64,000 nt of DNA from Incurvaria masculella (Eukaryota > Arthropoda > Insecta > Lepidoptera > Incurvariidae), in the NCBI GenBank assembly GCA_946894095.1, contig OX335653.1, forward strand, positions 1,121,001 to 1,185,000, in the 5' to 3' direction. The notes beneath the pieces are model-generated. The model did not search any database. It had not been told where the DNA came from and worked only from the letters and a program-made list of their open reading frames with translations. Made by a program: the position numbers and the translations under genes. This document shows positions 1 through 11,595 of the stretch, piece by piece (position 1 is the stretch's first letter; each line of letters starts with the position of its first letter).

Positions 1-614
1 GTATAGACCCGGCAAAAACATATACATTGAAATGTTTAAAGAATGGAAATATACACTAGAATATTTACCCTAAATTCATGTGAATTAAAGAATAGTAACT
101 TTGAGATACTTCACTTATGGGTTTAAGTTTTGTGGCGATTTATTTTATTATGTCTATTAAATAATCTTCATTACGTTATGTTTACATTCAATCTGATTAA
201 AATTTTGTAATGACGAGGGCCGTGGCAGAATTTAAAGCGTGCGCCTCTAATGCCGTAGGCATGGGCTGACTGGAGTTGCGATTCCCTACGTTGAATGATC
301 CATACGGTAGATTCAGAAAGAATATGTATTTGCAACTTCCGGTTTTTACTCTTCAAGTATGCGGAACTATGTGCATCATAACCTAAAGTTAACTTGAGTT
401 AAACTTAGTTAATAATTAGATACGACAATGCCCTAATATCACGCAATCAATCAATACCTATATCACAAATATTTCATTTTGGTTTTTTTTTAACCTATTC
501 AAGATGAGTTCTGATCAATAAAAACATCACTGTTTATAGATAGACATATCACAAAACTGTTATATTATATTAATTTAACAATTGATGAACATAAGAACTG
601 GGCGCATCCGACGT
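1..614. other. AT-rich gene-free stretch
   Basis: I see no gene here. Around 215-300 there is a tRNA-like patch whose GAGTTGCGATTCC resembles a degraded pol III B box, so it may be an old SINE head, but no full element can be delimited. Confidence 0.4.
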
Positions 615-633
615 TCAACATGGCCGCGTAGGA

Positions 634-1010
634 AACGTGCCAGGCTGAGGGCAGCCAACCTAATTTTTTTATGAAGCATGTTCATAGGACTATCGAATGG
701 TGGTATTGTCAACTTGTTACTCGATGACGTATTTTTTTTTATTTTTCGACATTTTAAAACCGGCCAACCTCAGAACGTGCCAGGGTAGGACGAGCCAACC
801 TACTTTTTTTTAGCTTTTCTTGATGACCTTTACCGATTGTGCTAGGTCTCATGTTGTTACTCGATGACGTTAAATTCTACCAAAAAAGTGATTTAATATT
901 ACCTACTGCACAAAACGTTCCAGGTTTGGGTCAGGCAACCTAGTATTTTTAGGAAGCCTATTCTAATCCGCACAACCACAAATGGGTCCCATGGTGTTAC
1001 TCGATGACGT
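634..1010. repeat. Minisatellite, three ~140-bp units
   Basis: Three diverged units begin near 634, 773 and 913 with the theme ACGTGCCAGG and a nearby CCAACCTA. Each ends in TGTTACTCGATGACGT (about 714-730, 853-870 and 993-1010), giving a period of 139-140 bases. No coding frame runs through it. It could be the internal array of a Helitron-like or other non-autonomous element, but I see no convincing termini. Confidence 0.7.
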
Positions 1011-2066
1011 AGGGTTGACAACGGTCCGCTCTCGTACTAGTATGTCCGCGATTATAACGCTCTGTGTGTACATAACTCTGATGTATTTGATTGTGCTCTC
1101 GGACGCTTGATTGAAGTTTTAGGTTCTGCTTTTAATTACAGCTTGCGCTAACGAGCCCATTGTGGTGTTGTATTCTGCTGAAATACTTGTTTTTATGTTG
1201 CCAAATGTTGTGGTTAGGAACACAGAGGATAACCATAAACTTTAACAAATATTACCAAGCATACGCCTCACGTCTAATTAATGAATTCGCCTTAAAACGT
1301 CACTTTAATGCTTAACATAAATCATGTTAATGTGTTTCACTTTAAGCTCTCCCTGTCTTGTTACCTATTTCAATAAAAGTTAATTTATTATTAGTATATT
1401 TACACACTACTAGCAGTTTATATTTGTGCCATTCCTTATGGTGTCGAATATACCTGTTGGCATATTATACCTCTCTGTAAAAATATTTAGATATATATGC
1501 GTATTTATAATAAAATAAGGACCAAAAATATCGTGACCCCACAACTCCAGTCGGAGATAGATTATTCGGTCTCTCGAAACCAGTATTTTAATGTTTTGCA
1601 ATGTTATTTGTCAGATGAGATTTGAGATGAGATATTGTTTTAGTCGGTGTTAATTCAAAATTAAATGAATTTATTGCGGAGATAAAAGAACAAAATAAGA
1701 AATAAAATAACAAATGAGTAATAAAAAGATGCAGGTGTTCCTTAACTTGTGCTAGAAGAACAACCGCGATTTACACATTTTCACGTTAAACTCGGACAGT
1801 AAGTGAAATCAAAGCAATACAATAAAGTAAACGACCAAACCAAACTATGTAACACCGGAAAGAAAAGCTTTTAAAACCAAATTTAATTTTAATTTATTTA
1901 TTAAAAACATTTTTATTTTTTTATGTTAAGCGCGGCATATGGCGTATGCCAGGGATTTCGAACTTACAGGGGGGGCTGCGAAAACTATGCCGGTTGGCAT
2001 GGGTCTTTTTTCAATGCTTATGGTTAGACATCTAGTTCGATCAAATAAGTTCGAAGAAATATGCGC
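1011..2066. other. Gene-free stretch
   Basis: AT-rich DNA with no supportable ORF or RNA gene. A short piece at about 1925-1955 (GCGGCATATGGC and flanks) recurs near 22585-22612, so it is a fragment of a dispersed repeat. Confidence 0.4.
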
Positions 2067-2472
2067 ATTTTTTTTTATGCGACCTGACATGGATGGCACA
2101 CCACACAACTACCGTTATGATATTAGCCCAATACACCACATTCCCGAAGGAATTAGGTGCCATGCCAGGACCTTCCCTTTATGAGCACGGCTACATAGAA
2201 CTGGATGGAAAACACCGACAATTTTTAATTGCCGCTTCGACCATCTTTTCATCCAATGCGATGGTACCAACCCGGACGGGCTTAAACCCTACCACCTAGT
2301 AGGGGAAGGGGACCTACAGTTTTACATGGATTCCGAACCATGGAGCATCTCGCATTCGTGACGAAATGCACTTATCGAACTCTGAAAGAGAAAGACAGTG
2401 GTGCAAGTTGGTATTGAACCCGGGCCTCTGGTACGCCTGGCCAGTTCCCGCGCCACTAGGCTACGAGCCGCT
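2067..2472 (-). repeat. tRNA-derived SINE, full-length copy
   Basis: Read on the minus strand, the element starts at about 2472 with a tRNA-like head: AGCGGCTCGTAGCCTAGTGG, then a B-box match GGTTCAATACC at about 2410-2425. It runs through a body containing GGTGCCATGCC and ends in an A-run, seen as a T-run at 2067-2076. Fragments of the same family occur near 4924, 5804, 6340, 7211, 17400, 25109, 33217 and 57967. The pol III promoter boxes are what make it a SINE; the family name is not known to me. Confidence 0.8.
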
Positions 2473-3220
2473 CAAGATCTTCTTTCGACATTACAAAGAT
2501 TCAAAGATTCAAGATTGTATTGTGAGTTGGGCGGGAGGGAAGGCCCACCTTAAGTTACCAGTTCTAAATTGGTAATTATACTAAATAGCTATTACATTTA
2601 TCTACTTATCTCTGTATAGCATACAGATGTCTTCATGGAAATCTTTCAGAAAATTCTAACTTTTTGAGTCAGTGTTTCCAGGCTTTTAAAAAAATTGCAA
2701 TGCTCATAGCCACGGTCTTGTAGATGGCGTGCTAATTTAAATAGTAATCTGACAGTTTATCCTCTTAATTATTGGGTTCCGTCGATTTTTTTTGTCTTCA
2801 TTAGCATCTCAGCCCTGTTGTGAAATATTTTAATATTACTTGTCGATCTCTGAGCAGCCAAAAACACCTCGCCTCGCGAAACCACGCTCAGCGAGGCTCC
2901 ATGCCAACGGATTTGCGGACTATTGCTGAGCTATCGAGTTTATTGAAATTACGCTTGAAGACTCCAGGTTATAGGTATGAGGAAAGGCATCCGCCGGTAG
3001 ACAGTGCCATATCCTGGCGGTGCGGCAGAGAAATTAGTTTTGGATACACATCCGGTTGAATGAAAAGATGAACCTTCGAAATACTTTGACTTTTGGAAAC
3101 AATTATAGGGTTTATTATAGGGTTGAGTACAGATTCAAACGTAGTTGAGGATGTCTACTAGCTACTGAGTAAACAAAACCCTAACAAATTGAATCAGAGG
3201 TTGTATTTAAACACCATTCA
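2473..3220. other. Gene-free stretch
   Basis: No gene or complete element is recognised. Short open frames here have no family features. Confidence 0.35.
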
Positions 3221-3540
3221 TTTTTAGGGTTCCGTAAACAAAGGGTGAAAACGGAACCCTATTACTAAGCCTCCGCTGTCCGTCCGTCCGTCCGTCCGTC
3301 CGTCCGTCCGTCCGTCCGTCTGTCACAGGGCTGTATCTCATGAACCGTAACAGGTAGCAAGCTGATTTTTTCACAGATCATGTATTTATTTTGCCGCTAT
3401 AACAACAAATAGGTAAAATTATAAAATAATAAAAATTAAAGTTGGGCCCCATACAACAAACGTGTTATTTTTGGGGTGAATCACGTACGATGGTACGGAA
3501 CCCTTCGTGTGCGAGTCCGACTCGCACTTGGCCGGTTTTT
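3221..3540 (-). repeat. (CGGA)n-bearing short interspersed element
   Basis: On the minus strand it begins AAACCGGCCAAGTGCGAGTC, continues with GGTTCCGTACCATCG and a body with TACCTATTTGTTGTTATAGC, then a GGAC/CGGA tetranucleotide run (CCGT repeats at about 3277-3320). It ends with GGTTCCGTTTTCACC and ACGGAACCCTAAAAA. The same architecture recurs at 5271, 10471, 11018, 11313, 13236, 40368 and 59558. This family is widespread in Lepidoptera as I recall; no transposase or poly(A) is present. Confidence 0.8.
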
Positions 3541-3880
3541 ACGTTTAACCGGAAGTGGATCCTTTAACATTTGGTTGACTGTACCTTCGAGATTCCGCTC
3601 ATAACATTATTGTCAATCTATTTTACAATACATAGGTAACGATCGAAGGCAGTACACGAAACCAATTTGACGTTTTCAATTAGTTCGTAACACGTTGCAT
3701 TGGATCTTTAGTACATTTAGCAATAACGGACAAGACAAAGGTTAATGTGGTTCAATATATCGTAAATAAAGTACTTTCGAACGTTCAAACGCGGTATCAT
3801 AAACCACTCGAAGGATCTTTATCGTAAATGCGATTAATCAATTTTAGAAGTGCCTTCAGGATGGCGTTGGATATAAACTA
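3541..3880. other. Gene-free stretch
   Basis: AT-rich DNA between two repeats. Nothing recognisable. Confidence 0.35.
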
Positions 3881-4890
3881 GGCTAGGAGGTCGCGACGAA
3901 AAAGGTCACGATAACGTAAATTGATGAAACTGGGTTCACGGGATAAAGACCGACCCTCTGCAGCTTAAGGCGCTAGGACTAGCCAACTACTCGCGCCATA
4001 CAAATACTCCTTTTAACAAATGTTAAATCCAAAAAGAACTCCAGACTGATAATGGATTGTTTATATTTTTTGATTCCATCATTTATTTAAATAATAATAA
4101 ATAATAAAAAACTTTATTTTTATCATTAGAAATCTGAAAGTAATTCGATTTCTAGATAAGGGCAAAAACAGCATATATGCATAAACAAAAAAATCCATTT
4201 GCTTTTAGATTTCTACATTTAGTCAAAAAAGTTCGGAAATGGACACAGTTTCCGCAATTAATTTTGTATAGAAAAAGGAAACATACATTAACAAAAATAG
4301 GTCGATTCCTAAACAAGGAATCATATATTGTAAGAATGACACTTCTAATCGTCAGACTTAGTTAGTTAACTTGGGGTGCCTCGTCTAACTTTGCGATTTG
4401 ACTAGTACCAGGGCCTTAATGTGTAGGTCTGCCTGCGCCAAGTGGTTGCGTTGCCTAGATATGGTGCCTGATACAATTAGTTATCTTGACCAAATTAATA
4501 TAAAAAGATAAGGTAAATGGCTACAAATAACGAAGTATAAAAGTATTAGTACAGACTTGCTTATTAATACTAAAACCGAAAAAAAATATTTGGTTGCATT
4601 TCTTATAAGCTATTTAAGTAACATATATAACTTTAGGTATATTTAAGTACTTAATTTAAAAACCGACTGATTATTGCTGTGTAATTAATAGGTTTTAATG
4701 TGTCCAGACAATCAAGTCAATACTCATCAGTGGGTACACCAACTTCTATTTTGTATAGCCAATGCAGCTAACGCAACCACTTGGCGAAGGCATACCGACA
4801 TATTTAGCATCAGAGGGTTGGTCTCTAACCTGTAAGCCCAGATTCAGTCATTTACCTGATTGTGACCGAAAAGGTCTTAACCTCCCGGAA
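3881..4890 (+). repeat. GGAGGTCGCGAC-ended MITE, split copy
   Basis: Left end CTAGGAGGTCGCGACG at about 3883, right end AACCTCCCGG near 4889. The two ends are imperfect inverted copies (GGAGGTCNCGAC, then GTAACGATAACGTAAATGG-like sequence). Internal landmarks such as AAGTGGTTGCGT and its complement ACGCAACCACTT lie near each end. Positions 3969-4415 are a foreign TTAA-flanked insert, so the element itself is about 560 bp. Other copies are at 9398, 11931, 27169, 35277 and 47498. Confidence 0.75.
3969..4415 (+). mobile_element. TTAA-flanked piggyBac-type MITE
   Basis: It is bounded by TTAA at 3965-3968 and 4416-4419. The inverted ends are GGCGCTAGGACTAGCCAA on the left and, read from the right, GGCCCTGGTACTAGCCAA, matching at 15 of 18 bases. 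Removing it rejoins the surrounding MITE exactly at one TTAA. TTAA target duplication is the signature of piggyBac-type transposition. There is no transposase frame, so it is non-autonomous. A second, longer copy is at 21156-21626. Confidence 0.8.
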
Positions 4891-4923
4891 TAAACAGGCT
4901 GTACTGAAGTTTACGATTCGGGG

Positions 4924-5190
4924 GTTTTTTTTTATGTAACTTTACCTGGATGGCTAATACTGAACTGACCGTCAGAGCCTAACACACCACACGGGGATTA
5001 GGTGCCATGCCAGCACCTTCCTTATATTGCTCGGCTACATTGAACAGGATGGAAAACACGCACAATTTTTATTACCGCTGCAAGCATCGTTCATTCAATG
5101 CGATGGTACCAACCCGTGCGGGATTAACCCTACCTCCTAGTAAGTAAGGAAGGGGACTTACATTTTTACGTGGAATCCGAACCACGGCTA
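4924..5190 (-). repeat. SINE copy lacking its tRNA head
   Basis: T-run at 4925-4933 followed by body sequence shared with the full copy at 2067-2472 (GATTAGGTGCCATGCCAG, then CCAATGCGATGGTACCAAC-like sequence). It stops before the tRNA-related head, so it is 5'-truncated or diverged. Confidence 0.7.
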
Positions 5191-5270
5191 GCCTGGTTGA
5201 AAAACAATAACGTGCAAACAACAACCGGACCAAAGCGAGTCTGACTCGTGCTACGAGGGCTACGTATACG

Positions 5271-5558
5271 TTTTTAAAGGGTGAAAACGGAACCCTATTA
5301 CTAAGCCTCCGCTGTCCGTCCGTCCGTCCGTCCGTCACAGGGCTGTACTGTATCTCATGAACCGTAACAGGTAGGAAGCTGAATTTTTCACAGATTATGT
5401 ATTTATTTTGCCGCTATAACAACAAATAGGTAAAATTATAAAATAATAAAATTTAAAGGGGGCCCTATACAACAAAACGTGTTATTTTTGGGGTAAATCT
5501 TGTACGATGGAACGGAACCCTTCGTGTGCGAGTCCGACTCGCACTTGGCCGGTTTTTT
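5271..5558 (-). repeat. (CGGA)n-bearing element
   Basis: It has the same ends as the copy at 3221-3540, with a shorter tetranucleotide run (CCGT units at about 5315-5335). Just to its left, 5221-5263 resembles a degraded second head of the same family. Confidence 0.8.
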
Positions 5559-5803
5559 ATGAATATAGTTCGTATTTCATAGGATTTTAGAACCCTACAT
5601 ACTGACGAATTTTCGAACACTTCTGCTGTGAGACCTTTCTTTTTGCCCGATTTCATTGTTTTATGTCGACGCAGAGTTTCATTGATGTGCATGTTTGAAT
5701 TAAAAGGCATAAATGGCCGTATTTTTGGATTGCGTTGAAATAAAAGCTAGTTCCAAGAGGGACTAGACGTACAATACTTCCACGCGTTTATGAGATAAAA
5801 TGT

Positions 5804-6208
5804 CTTTTTTTTATGCAACCTGACATGGATGGCTAATACCACACAACTACCATTATGATATTAGCCCAATGCACCACATTCCCGAAGGAATTAGGTGCCA
5901 TGCCAGGATCTTCCATTTATGAGCAGGGCTACATTGAACTTGATAGATAACACGAATAAATTTTCTTTGCCAATTCGACCATCTTTTCATCCAATGCGAT
6001 GGTATCAAACCAGGCGGGCTTAAGCCCTACCACCTAGTAGGGGAAGGGGACCTACAGTTTTACATGGATTCGGAACCATGGAGCATGGTAACGAAATGCA
6101 CTTATACAACTCAGAAAGAGAAAGAAAGTGGCGCATGTCCAGGCGAGGATTTGAACCAAAACCTCTCGCATGAAAGGCAAGTCATCTGGCCCCTGGACCA
6201 CGAGCTGT
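5804..6208 (-). repeat. SINE with a different tRNA-like head
   Basis: The T-run at 5804-5812 and the body match the 2067-2472 copy. The 5' head, read on the minus strand from about 6208, is GCTCGTGGTCCAGGGGCCAG followed by a B-box-like GGTTCAAATCC. The heads of the 2067 and 7211 copies instead read GCTCGTAGCCTAGTGG. Two head types on one body suggest either subfamilies or head exchange. Confidence 0.7.
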
Positions 6209-6339
6209 ACACATTCTGTGCTTTAATGAAGTTTTTTTTGGCTCGGCAGATTTTCGAACCTTGCCCAAAGCAGCTATTGGGTATGTGCAAGCTTACGTCT
6301 AGCGATCATGGAAGCACATCCATGGCAAAGAATATGTAA

Positions 6340-6587
6340 TGCATTCCACGGTTGGAATCCATGTAAAACTGTAGGCACGTCTGGGCGAGGTCCGGGTTGG
6401 TACCATCGCATTAGATGTAAAGCTGGTAGAGCGGCAATGAAAATTTGTACGTGTTTTCCGTCCAGTTCAATGTAGCCGTGCTCATAAGGCGAAGGACCTG
6501 GCATGGCACCTAATTCCTTCAGGAACTCGGTGCGATCTCTCGACGGTGGCTGTTAACCGCCCATGTCCAGTTACATAAAAAAAACAT
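6340..6587 (+). repeat. SINE body fragment
   Basis: Opposite orientation to the preceding copy. It contains GGTTGGTACCATCGCATT, then TTCAATGTAGCCGTGCTCAT and GGCATGGCACCTAATTCC, and ends in ATAAAAAAAA at 6576-6584. No clear tRNA head is visible. Confidence 0.7.
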
Positions 6588-7210
6588 ATTGTTTGACTAT
6601 ATTTAACTTGCAAACCGATGACATTAATTCATACCTCTACATTAAAAAGCATGCGCGTTACGCATTTTACGTGCTTGCTGTCCTGCATTGATCGGACGGT
6701 CGATTGTATGCAAGACGTTGCCAAGCGAGAAAATACAAATGAACATAGTAAAATATTAACAAAACAATCCATTCCACTGCATTTCTGTCTAGAATGTAAA
6801 ATATAAGGATTGACAAAATAAGCGCTAAATAACCATAAATAAATAAATAAATATAATAACAATATTCTATCATATTAAACATATACATTTTCTTCTTATG
6901 TCAGCCGGGCACGCGTAACGAACAACTCTAATTAGCGTATACTATAAATAAGTACACTTTTTCCTACTAAGCAGGTACCGTCGACGACACAAGTGCAGTA
7001 GCACTCTACGGTCGGGTTTGGTCAGGCGCGGCGTCCTACCGCAACCCGTGCGGGCGGGGTGATCCCCTCCTCCCGCTGCGCGTTGAGATCACTTGAAAGC
7101 AATCGCTCTGCGAAGTGCTACCGGACTTTTGAATGCGACCGTACGTATCCTTTTACTATACATGATAAATATAAACATAAACTAGCTGAGGTACCCGGCT
7201 CCGCTCGGAC
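6588..7210. other. Gene-free stretch with a GC-rich patch
   Basis: AT-rich up to about 6960. A GC-rich patch at 6970-7130 has no recognisable gene. At 7186-7212 the sequence CTAGCTGAGGTACCCGGCTC resembles ends of dispersed repeats seen at 16825-16860 and 56505-56540. Confidence 0.35.
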
Positions 7211-7524
7211 TAATATATTTTTTTTATTTTTTTTATGCAACCTGACATGGTCGGGTAATACCACACGCCCGCTGGCCCGCTTTGACCATATTTTCATCCA
7301 ATTCGAGGCAACCAACCCGAGCTGGCTTAAACCCTACCACCTAGTAAGGGGACCTACAGTTTTACATGGATTCCGAACCATGGAGCAGCTCGCATTCGTG
7401 ACGAAATGCACTTATCGAACTCAGAAGAGAAAGAAAGTGGTGCATGTCGGGGCGAGCACTTGAACCCAAACCTCTGGTACGCTAGGCCAGTCCCCGTGCC
7501 ACTAGGCTACGAGCCGCTCGATGC
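7211..7524 (-). repeat. SINE, internally shortened copy
   Basis: The head on the minus strand from about 7524 reads AGCGGCTCGTAGCCTAGTGG with a B-box-like GGTTCAAGTGC. The 3' end is the T-run at 7211-7233. It is about 90 bp shorter than the 2067-2472 copy; the missing part is in the middle, where the GGTGCCATGCC block is absent. Confidence 0.75.
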
Positions 7525-8734
7525 CACATCGTTCTGATACCGAACTTTTGAGGAAGCACTGTTTTTATTATATGCGAATACATTCATAGTCTTGGTTGCT
7601 TTCTGCATACAGCAATAATTTTCGCTGTAATAGTCGGCCGAGCACATCACTTCGCGACCCCTTGTGGTTCGACAGTATATACCTTGATATCTCTTATGCG
7701 TAATTGCGTAGAAATAAAACATTGGATTTTTACGATTGTCATAAAGGCTTACCTCATAGATACTCATTGGTTTCGGTTACGAATATGCGTAGAAGATGAT
7801 TGAATAATCGTATTTATTTGTTGCGTTAGTCCACCGACTGTTAGTGTTATCTTTTTGCACGATTTTGATTCGGAATGCAATTATAAAAATAGTTGAAAAA
7901 AACAAGAAATAACATGTTATCGGGTTTCAATGAACTGCTTTATAACGCATTGTTTATTGTCGGTTATAGTTGGTAACTTTTCACAAAGAAAATACACACA
8001 CAATGCCAACTTTTATGTTTGATAACGCTTATGTACCCTTCTGATGCCCTAAATGTATACATCTAAATATAAAACGGAAATCCAGGCTTATTGCAGAGTT
8101 TAGAACTTTAAGGTACGCAGATCTAATTAATTGAAGGAAAGATTTGAATGTAACATCAGATACAGGTTCTATGATCAACATATAGAAACAAATATTGCAA
8201 ATCGGAATACATACAAAAAAATGGGTAAAAACGCAGAACCCATGCTGTACATTCGTACGTACATAACATCACGCCTTTACATCGGAGCGGTAGGTAGCGT
8301 TTATAGAGCACAAATCGGCGCGATCACAGCATGCTACCGCGCTTCGTCGATTACGGGTTCGACGAATTTTCCCTTCATGAAGCACACGTTGCTTCGTAAA
8401 CGTGAACAAGTAGAGCATATTTAAAGATATTTAAAATCTCATAGTACTGCTGACTTCACGATAGTCTTAAGATTATTATGATAGCCAATGCGTATAGTTT
8501 GTTTGCGTTAAGTTCTTAAAACGTACTTAATAAGAACATGAAAAGAAAGTATAATTTCAGCTAACGTTCTACCAATATAGTTAAAAAAACATTTTAGAAA
8601 ATGATATTTTTTGCATGGAAAAAAATGCTGACATCAGATCTCAAACGTATTATTTCTCAAGTTTGCTGCTGATATTGACAGTAACTGATATCGATCTCAT
8701 TTCAGTCGCGAAAATTGGTCGAAATTGTTAAGGT
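7525..8734. other. Gene-free stretch
   Basis: No gene recognised on either strand. Open frames of fewer than 100 codons here show no domain features. Confidence 0.35.
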
Positions 8735-8990
8735 ATAGTTTCAGTTTCAGTTTCAGTTTCTTTATTTCCTCCATTAGATATATATTACACACTCGGATTC
8801 GTCATTTTTTTTCCCTGTCGGTTCGATTACTTCTGGCGAAGAAGAGCCGACAAGAAACTTCGTCAGGTTGGTCATTGTATTATTATTTTTTCCAGTGATA
8901 CTTACAAACTAGTTAACAGTGATTGATTGATTATTACTGCTCACAAAGAACATTATTATAAGAACATTATATACATTGGTGAGGAGCAAA
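8735..8990 (+). repeat. Dispersed repeat with GTTTCA iteration
   Basis: It starts with four to five GTTTCA units (8738-8760). Sequence shared with 17245-17690 follows: ACACACTCGGATTCGTC, then GGCGAAGAAGAGCCGACAAG and GTGATTGATTGATTA. Related short blocks occur near 20030 and 22045. It is probably the 3' end of a retroposon, but no coding part is nearby. Confidence 0.6.
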
Positions 8991-9397
8991 CTCTTGACTA
9001 CTATAATGACATCTTATTCTAAATTAATAGGAATTATGATCTAAATTATTCAGGTGTAAAAAGCCATCGTCATTTTTGATACAAGGTAATATCAAATTAA
9101 ATATAAGTTAGTAAATAAACAAATTCATACTACAATGTAGTACCCATGTCAGAGAAAATAATAATAATAATAATAAAAAATAAAAAAAACACGATACAGA
9201 ATTACAATACAGATGCTCTTAAATGCATAAAATTATCAGAGTCATTTCGGTTGTTCGTCAAAACCGACCAGGCCAAACTACACCAACCCAACCGTAGAAT
9301 AACAATGGTACTAGATAAGACCGGCCTCGACGAATTTGAAATCGGGCCTCTGTTCACGATAATTTGGTAATCATTGTCTGCGAGCTTGTACCCAGTA
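8991..9397. other. Gene-free stretch
   Basis: AT-rich, with an (ATA)n run at about 9158-9178. No gene is seen. Confidence 0.35.
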
Positions 9398-10046
9398 GAC
9401 TAGGAGGTCGCGACGAAAATGGTAACGATAACGTAAATGGCTGAAACTGGGTTCACAGGATAAAGACCACCTCCCTGAAGCTATATGTGTCAGTTTCAAG
9501 TGGTTGCGTTACGTAGATAAGGCGCCAGAAAAAGTAGTTATGGTGACAAAAAATATATATGATAAGGTAAATGGCTGCAAATAACGAAGCATGAAAGTAT
9601 CAGTACATACTTGCTTAGAAATACCAAAACTGAACAAATCTTTGTTTGAATTTCATAGTTATAGGCGATTTAGGTTACAGATATAACTTTAAGTATATGT
9701 TCTTAGATTTACACCGTCGCTGTAAATTATGTTTGCCATGTGTGCAATGCCAAGCACGGCATTGCACACCGAAAAACAGTATTTTTTTAAATATTATATA
9801 TTTCAGTGTTTAATAAAAAAAACTACTGGTTATTGTTGTACAATTATAGGTATCAATATTTCTAGCCAATCAGTATATTCATCAGCAGGTACATACCAAC
9901 ATCAATTTTATATAGCCAATTTAGATAACGCAACCACTTGGCGCAGAGAGACGGACATATTTAGCATCAGAGGGTTGGTCCCTAACATGTGTACCCAGAT
10001 TCAGCCATTTACGTTATCGTGACTAAAAATGTTATGACCTCCCGGA
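9398..10046 (+). repeat. GGAGGTCGCGAC-ended MITE, complete copy
   Basis: Left end GACTAGGAGGTCGCGACG, right end ATGACCTCCCGG. The inverted arms continue about 40 bases inward. AGTA before the left end and AGTA after the right end could be a short target duplication. No frame encodes a transposase. Confidence 0.75.
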
Positions 10047-10470
10047 GTACAGCGCGAGGCGACACATGTCGCAGCAGTGTAAACGCATTAGCTCGACAAG
10101 GTGTGCGAATGGGCATGTTATGTCGTATTACGTATTGTTTGTGTAAAAAGTATGCCGTGTTGGCATTTGTGATTTTGGCGCAAGCTTCCGCGTTAGGGTT
10201 CGATCAGCGTGAATTTTCCGTAATGCCGTGATGCAACTCGTAATTAATCACCTCTTAATTAATATAGTACGCGCAGTAAAACTACGTAAAAGTTATTACT
10301 TGCTTCTCACTTTCAGTTTGATGTATGTAATGTGGTACTCTTTGGGTTAGTACCATAGACCTTGCATAGCGCGCTGTGCTTAGTTGATATCTCTTCTTGC
10401 TTCAAAACATGACCTTTTTAAATGTGGGTTTCTCTTTTCGTAGATGGTAGTCACCCCGACAGAAACTACA
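10047..10470. other. Gene-free stretch
   Basis: No gene. The block CATAGACCTTGCATAGCGCG at about 10353-10376 recurs, slightly diverged, near 59933-59960, so part of this interval is an unclassified dispersed repeat. Confidence 0.35.
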
Positions 10471-10729
10471 AAAAAAACCGGCCTAGTGCGAGTCGTACTC
10501 GCACACGAAGGGTTCCGTACCAACGTACAAGATTTAACACAAAAAAACACGTCCTTTTTTTTTAGGGGGGTCCCCATTAATTATTATTATTTTTGTATTT
10601 TGCCTATTTGTTATTATAGCGGAAAAATTAATCTGTGAACATTTTAGCTGCCTACCTATTACGGTTCATGAGATACAGCCCTGTGACGGACCGTTCCGTT
10701 TTCACCTTTTGGGTACGGAACCCTAAAAA
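10471..10729 (+). repeat. (CGGA)n-bearing element, array nearly lost
   Basis: Typical ends, from AAACCGGCCTAGTGCGAGTC to GGGTACGGAACCCTAAAAA. The tetranucleotide array is reduced to about one unit (GACGGA) and part of the segment after it is missing. It is the shortest full-ended copy here. Confidence 0.75.
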
Positions 10730-11017
10730 GATGGAAGTTTCGGGACCGCTCTTCGCTCTGTTAATTTTGAGTGAACCTATTCATTTCAGGGAGACCTTGC
10801 GTTCATCCACCTCGGTGGATTGTCATGTCGCATGCGTAACGCGACACTTGCGAAACTGCTCGTGATGTAGAATTTACCTTATTCGCATTGAGACCCACGG
10901 ACCTTGAGCAGTTTGCGACATGTTGCACGGTGAGTCTTGTATCATGGCGTCACTTCTTAGATGTTTTGTTACGAAGAAATTACAATGGCAGATTAGGCGG
11001 TGGGGCGAGTGCTCGAA

Positions 11018-11317
11018 TAAAAAAAAAACCGGCCAAGTGCGATTCGGACTCGCACACGAAGGGTTCCGTACCATCGTAACAAAAAAATACAAAAAAAACA
11101 CGTTTGTTGTATGCCCTTTAAATTTTAATTACTTTGTAATCTTACCTATTTGTTGTTATAACGGCAAAATAAATACACACTCTGCGAAAATGTCAGCTGT
11201 CAACCTATTACGGTTACTGAGGTACAGCCCTGTGACACACGGACGTACGGGCGGACGGACAGCGGAGGCTTAGTAATAGGGTTCCGTTTTCACCCTTTGG
11301 GTACGGAACCCTAAAAA
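11018..11317 (+). repeat. (CGGA)n-bearing element
   Basis: It has the usual head and tail, with a short array (ACGGACGTACGGGCGGACGG) at about 11238-11260. Its right end abuts the next copy, sharing the A-run at 11311-11318. Confidence 0.8.
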
Positions 11318-11595
11318 ACCGGCTAAGTGCGAGTCGGACTCGCACACGAAGGGTTCCGTACCATCGTACAAGATTTTAACACACTTTTTTTGTATGGGGC
11401 CCCCTTTCATTTTGATAATTTTGAAATTTTACTTATTTGATGTAATAGCGGCAAAATAAATACACACTCTGTGTAATTTTCAGCTGCCTACCTGTCACGG
11501 TTCATGAGATACAGCTCTGTGACAGCTGGACGGACGGACGGACGTACAGCGGAGGTTAAGTAATAAGGTTCCATTTGGGCACGGAACCCTAAAAA
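11313..11595 (+). repeat. (CGGA)n-bearing element, tandem neighbour
   Basis: It follows the previous copy head-to-tail, from AACCGGCTAAGTGCGAGTCG to ACGGAACCCTAAAAA. The tandem placement suggests insertion into the A-rich tail of the first copy or unequal exchange. Confidence 0.8.

Noticed and set aside
215..300. Possible tRNA gene or SINE head
   Set aside because: A B-box-like GAGTTGCGATTCC is present, but I cannot fold an acceptor stem or find a matching A box or element body.
3277..3320. CRISPR-like short direct repeats
   Set aside because: It is a plain tetranucleotide microsatellite inside a mobile element in a eukaryotic genome; there are no spacers.
7059..7463. 134-codon frame at 7059
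   Set aside because: Most of it runs through the SINE at 7211-7524. It is repeat-derived, not a gene.
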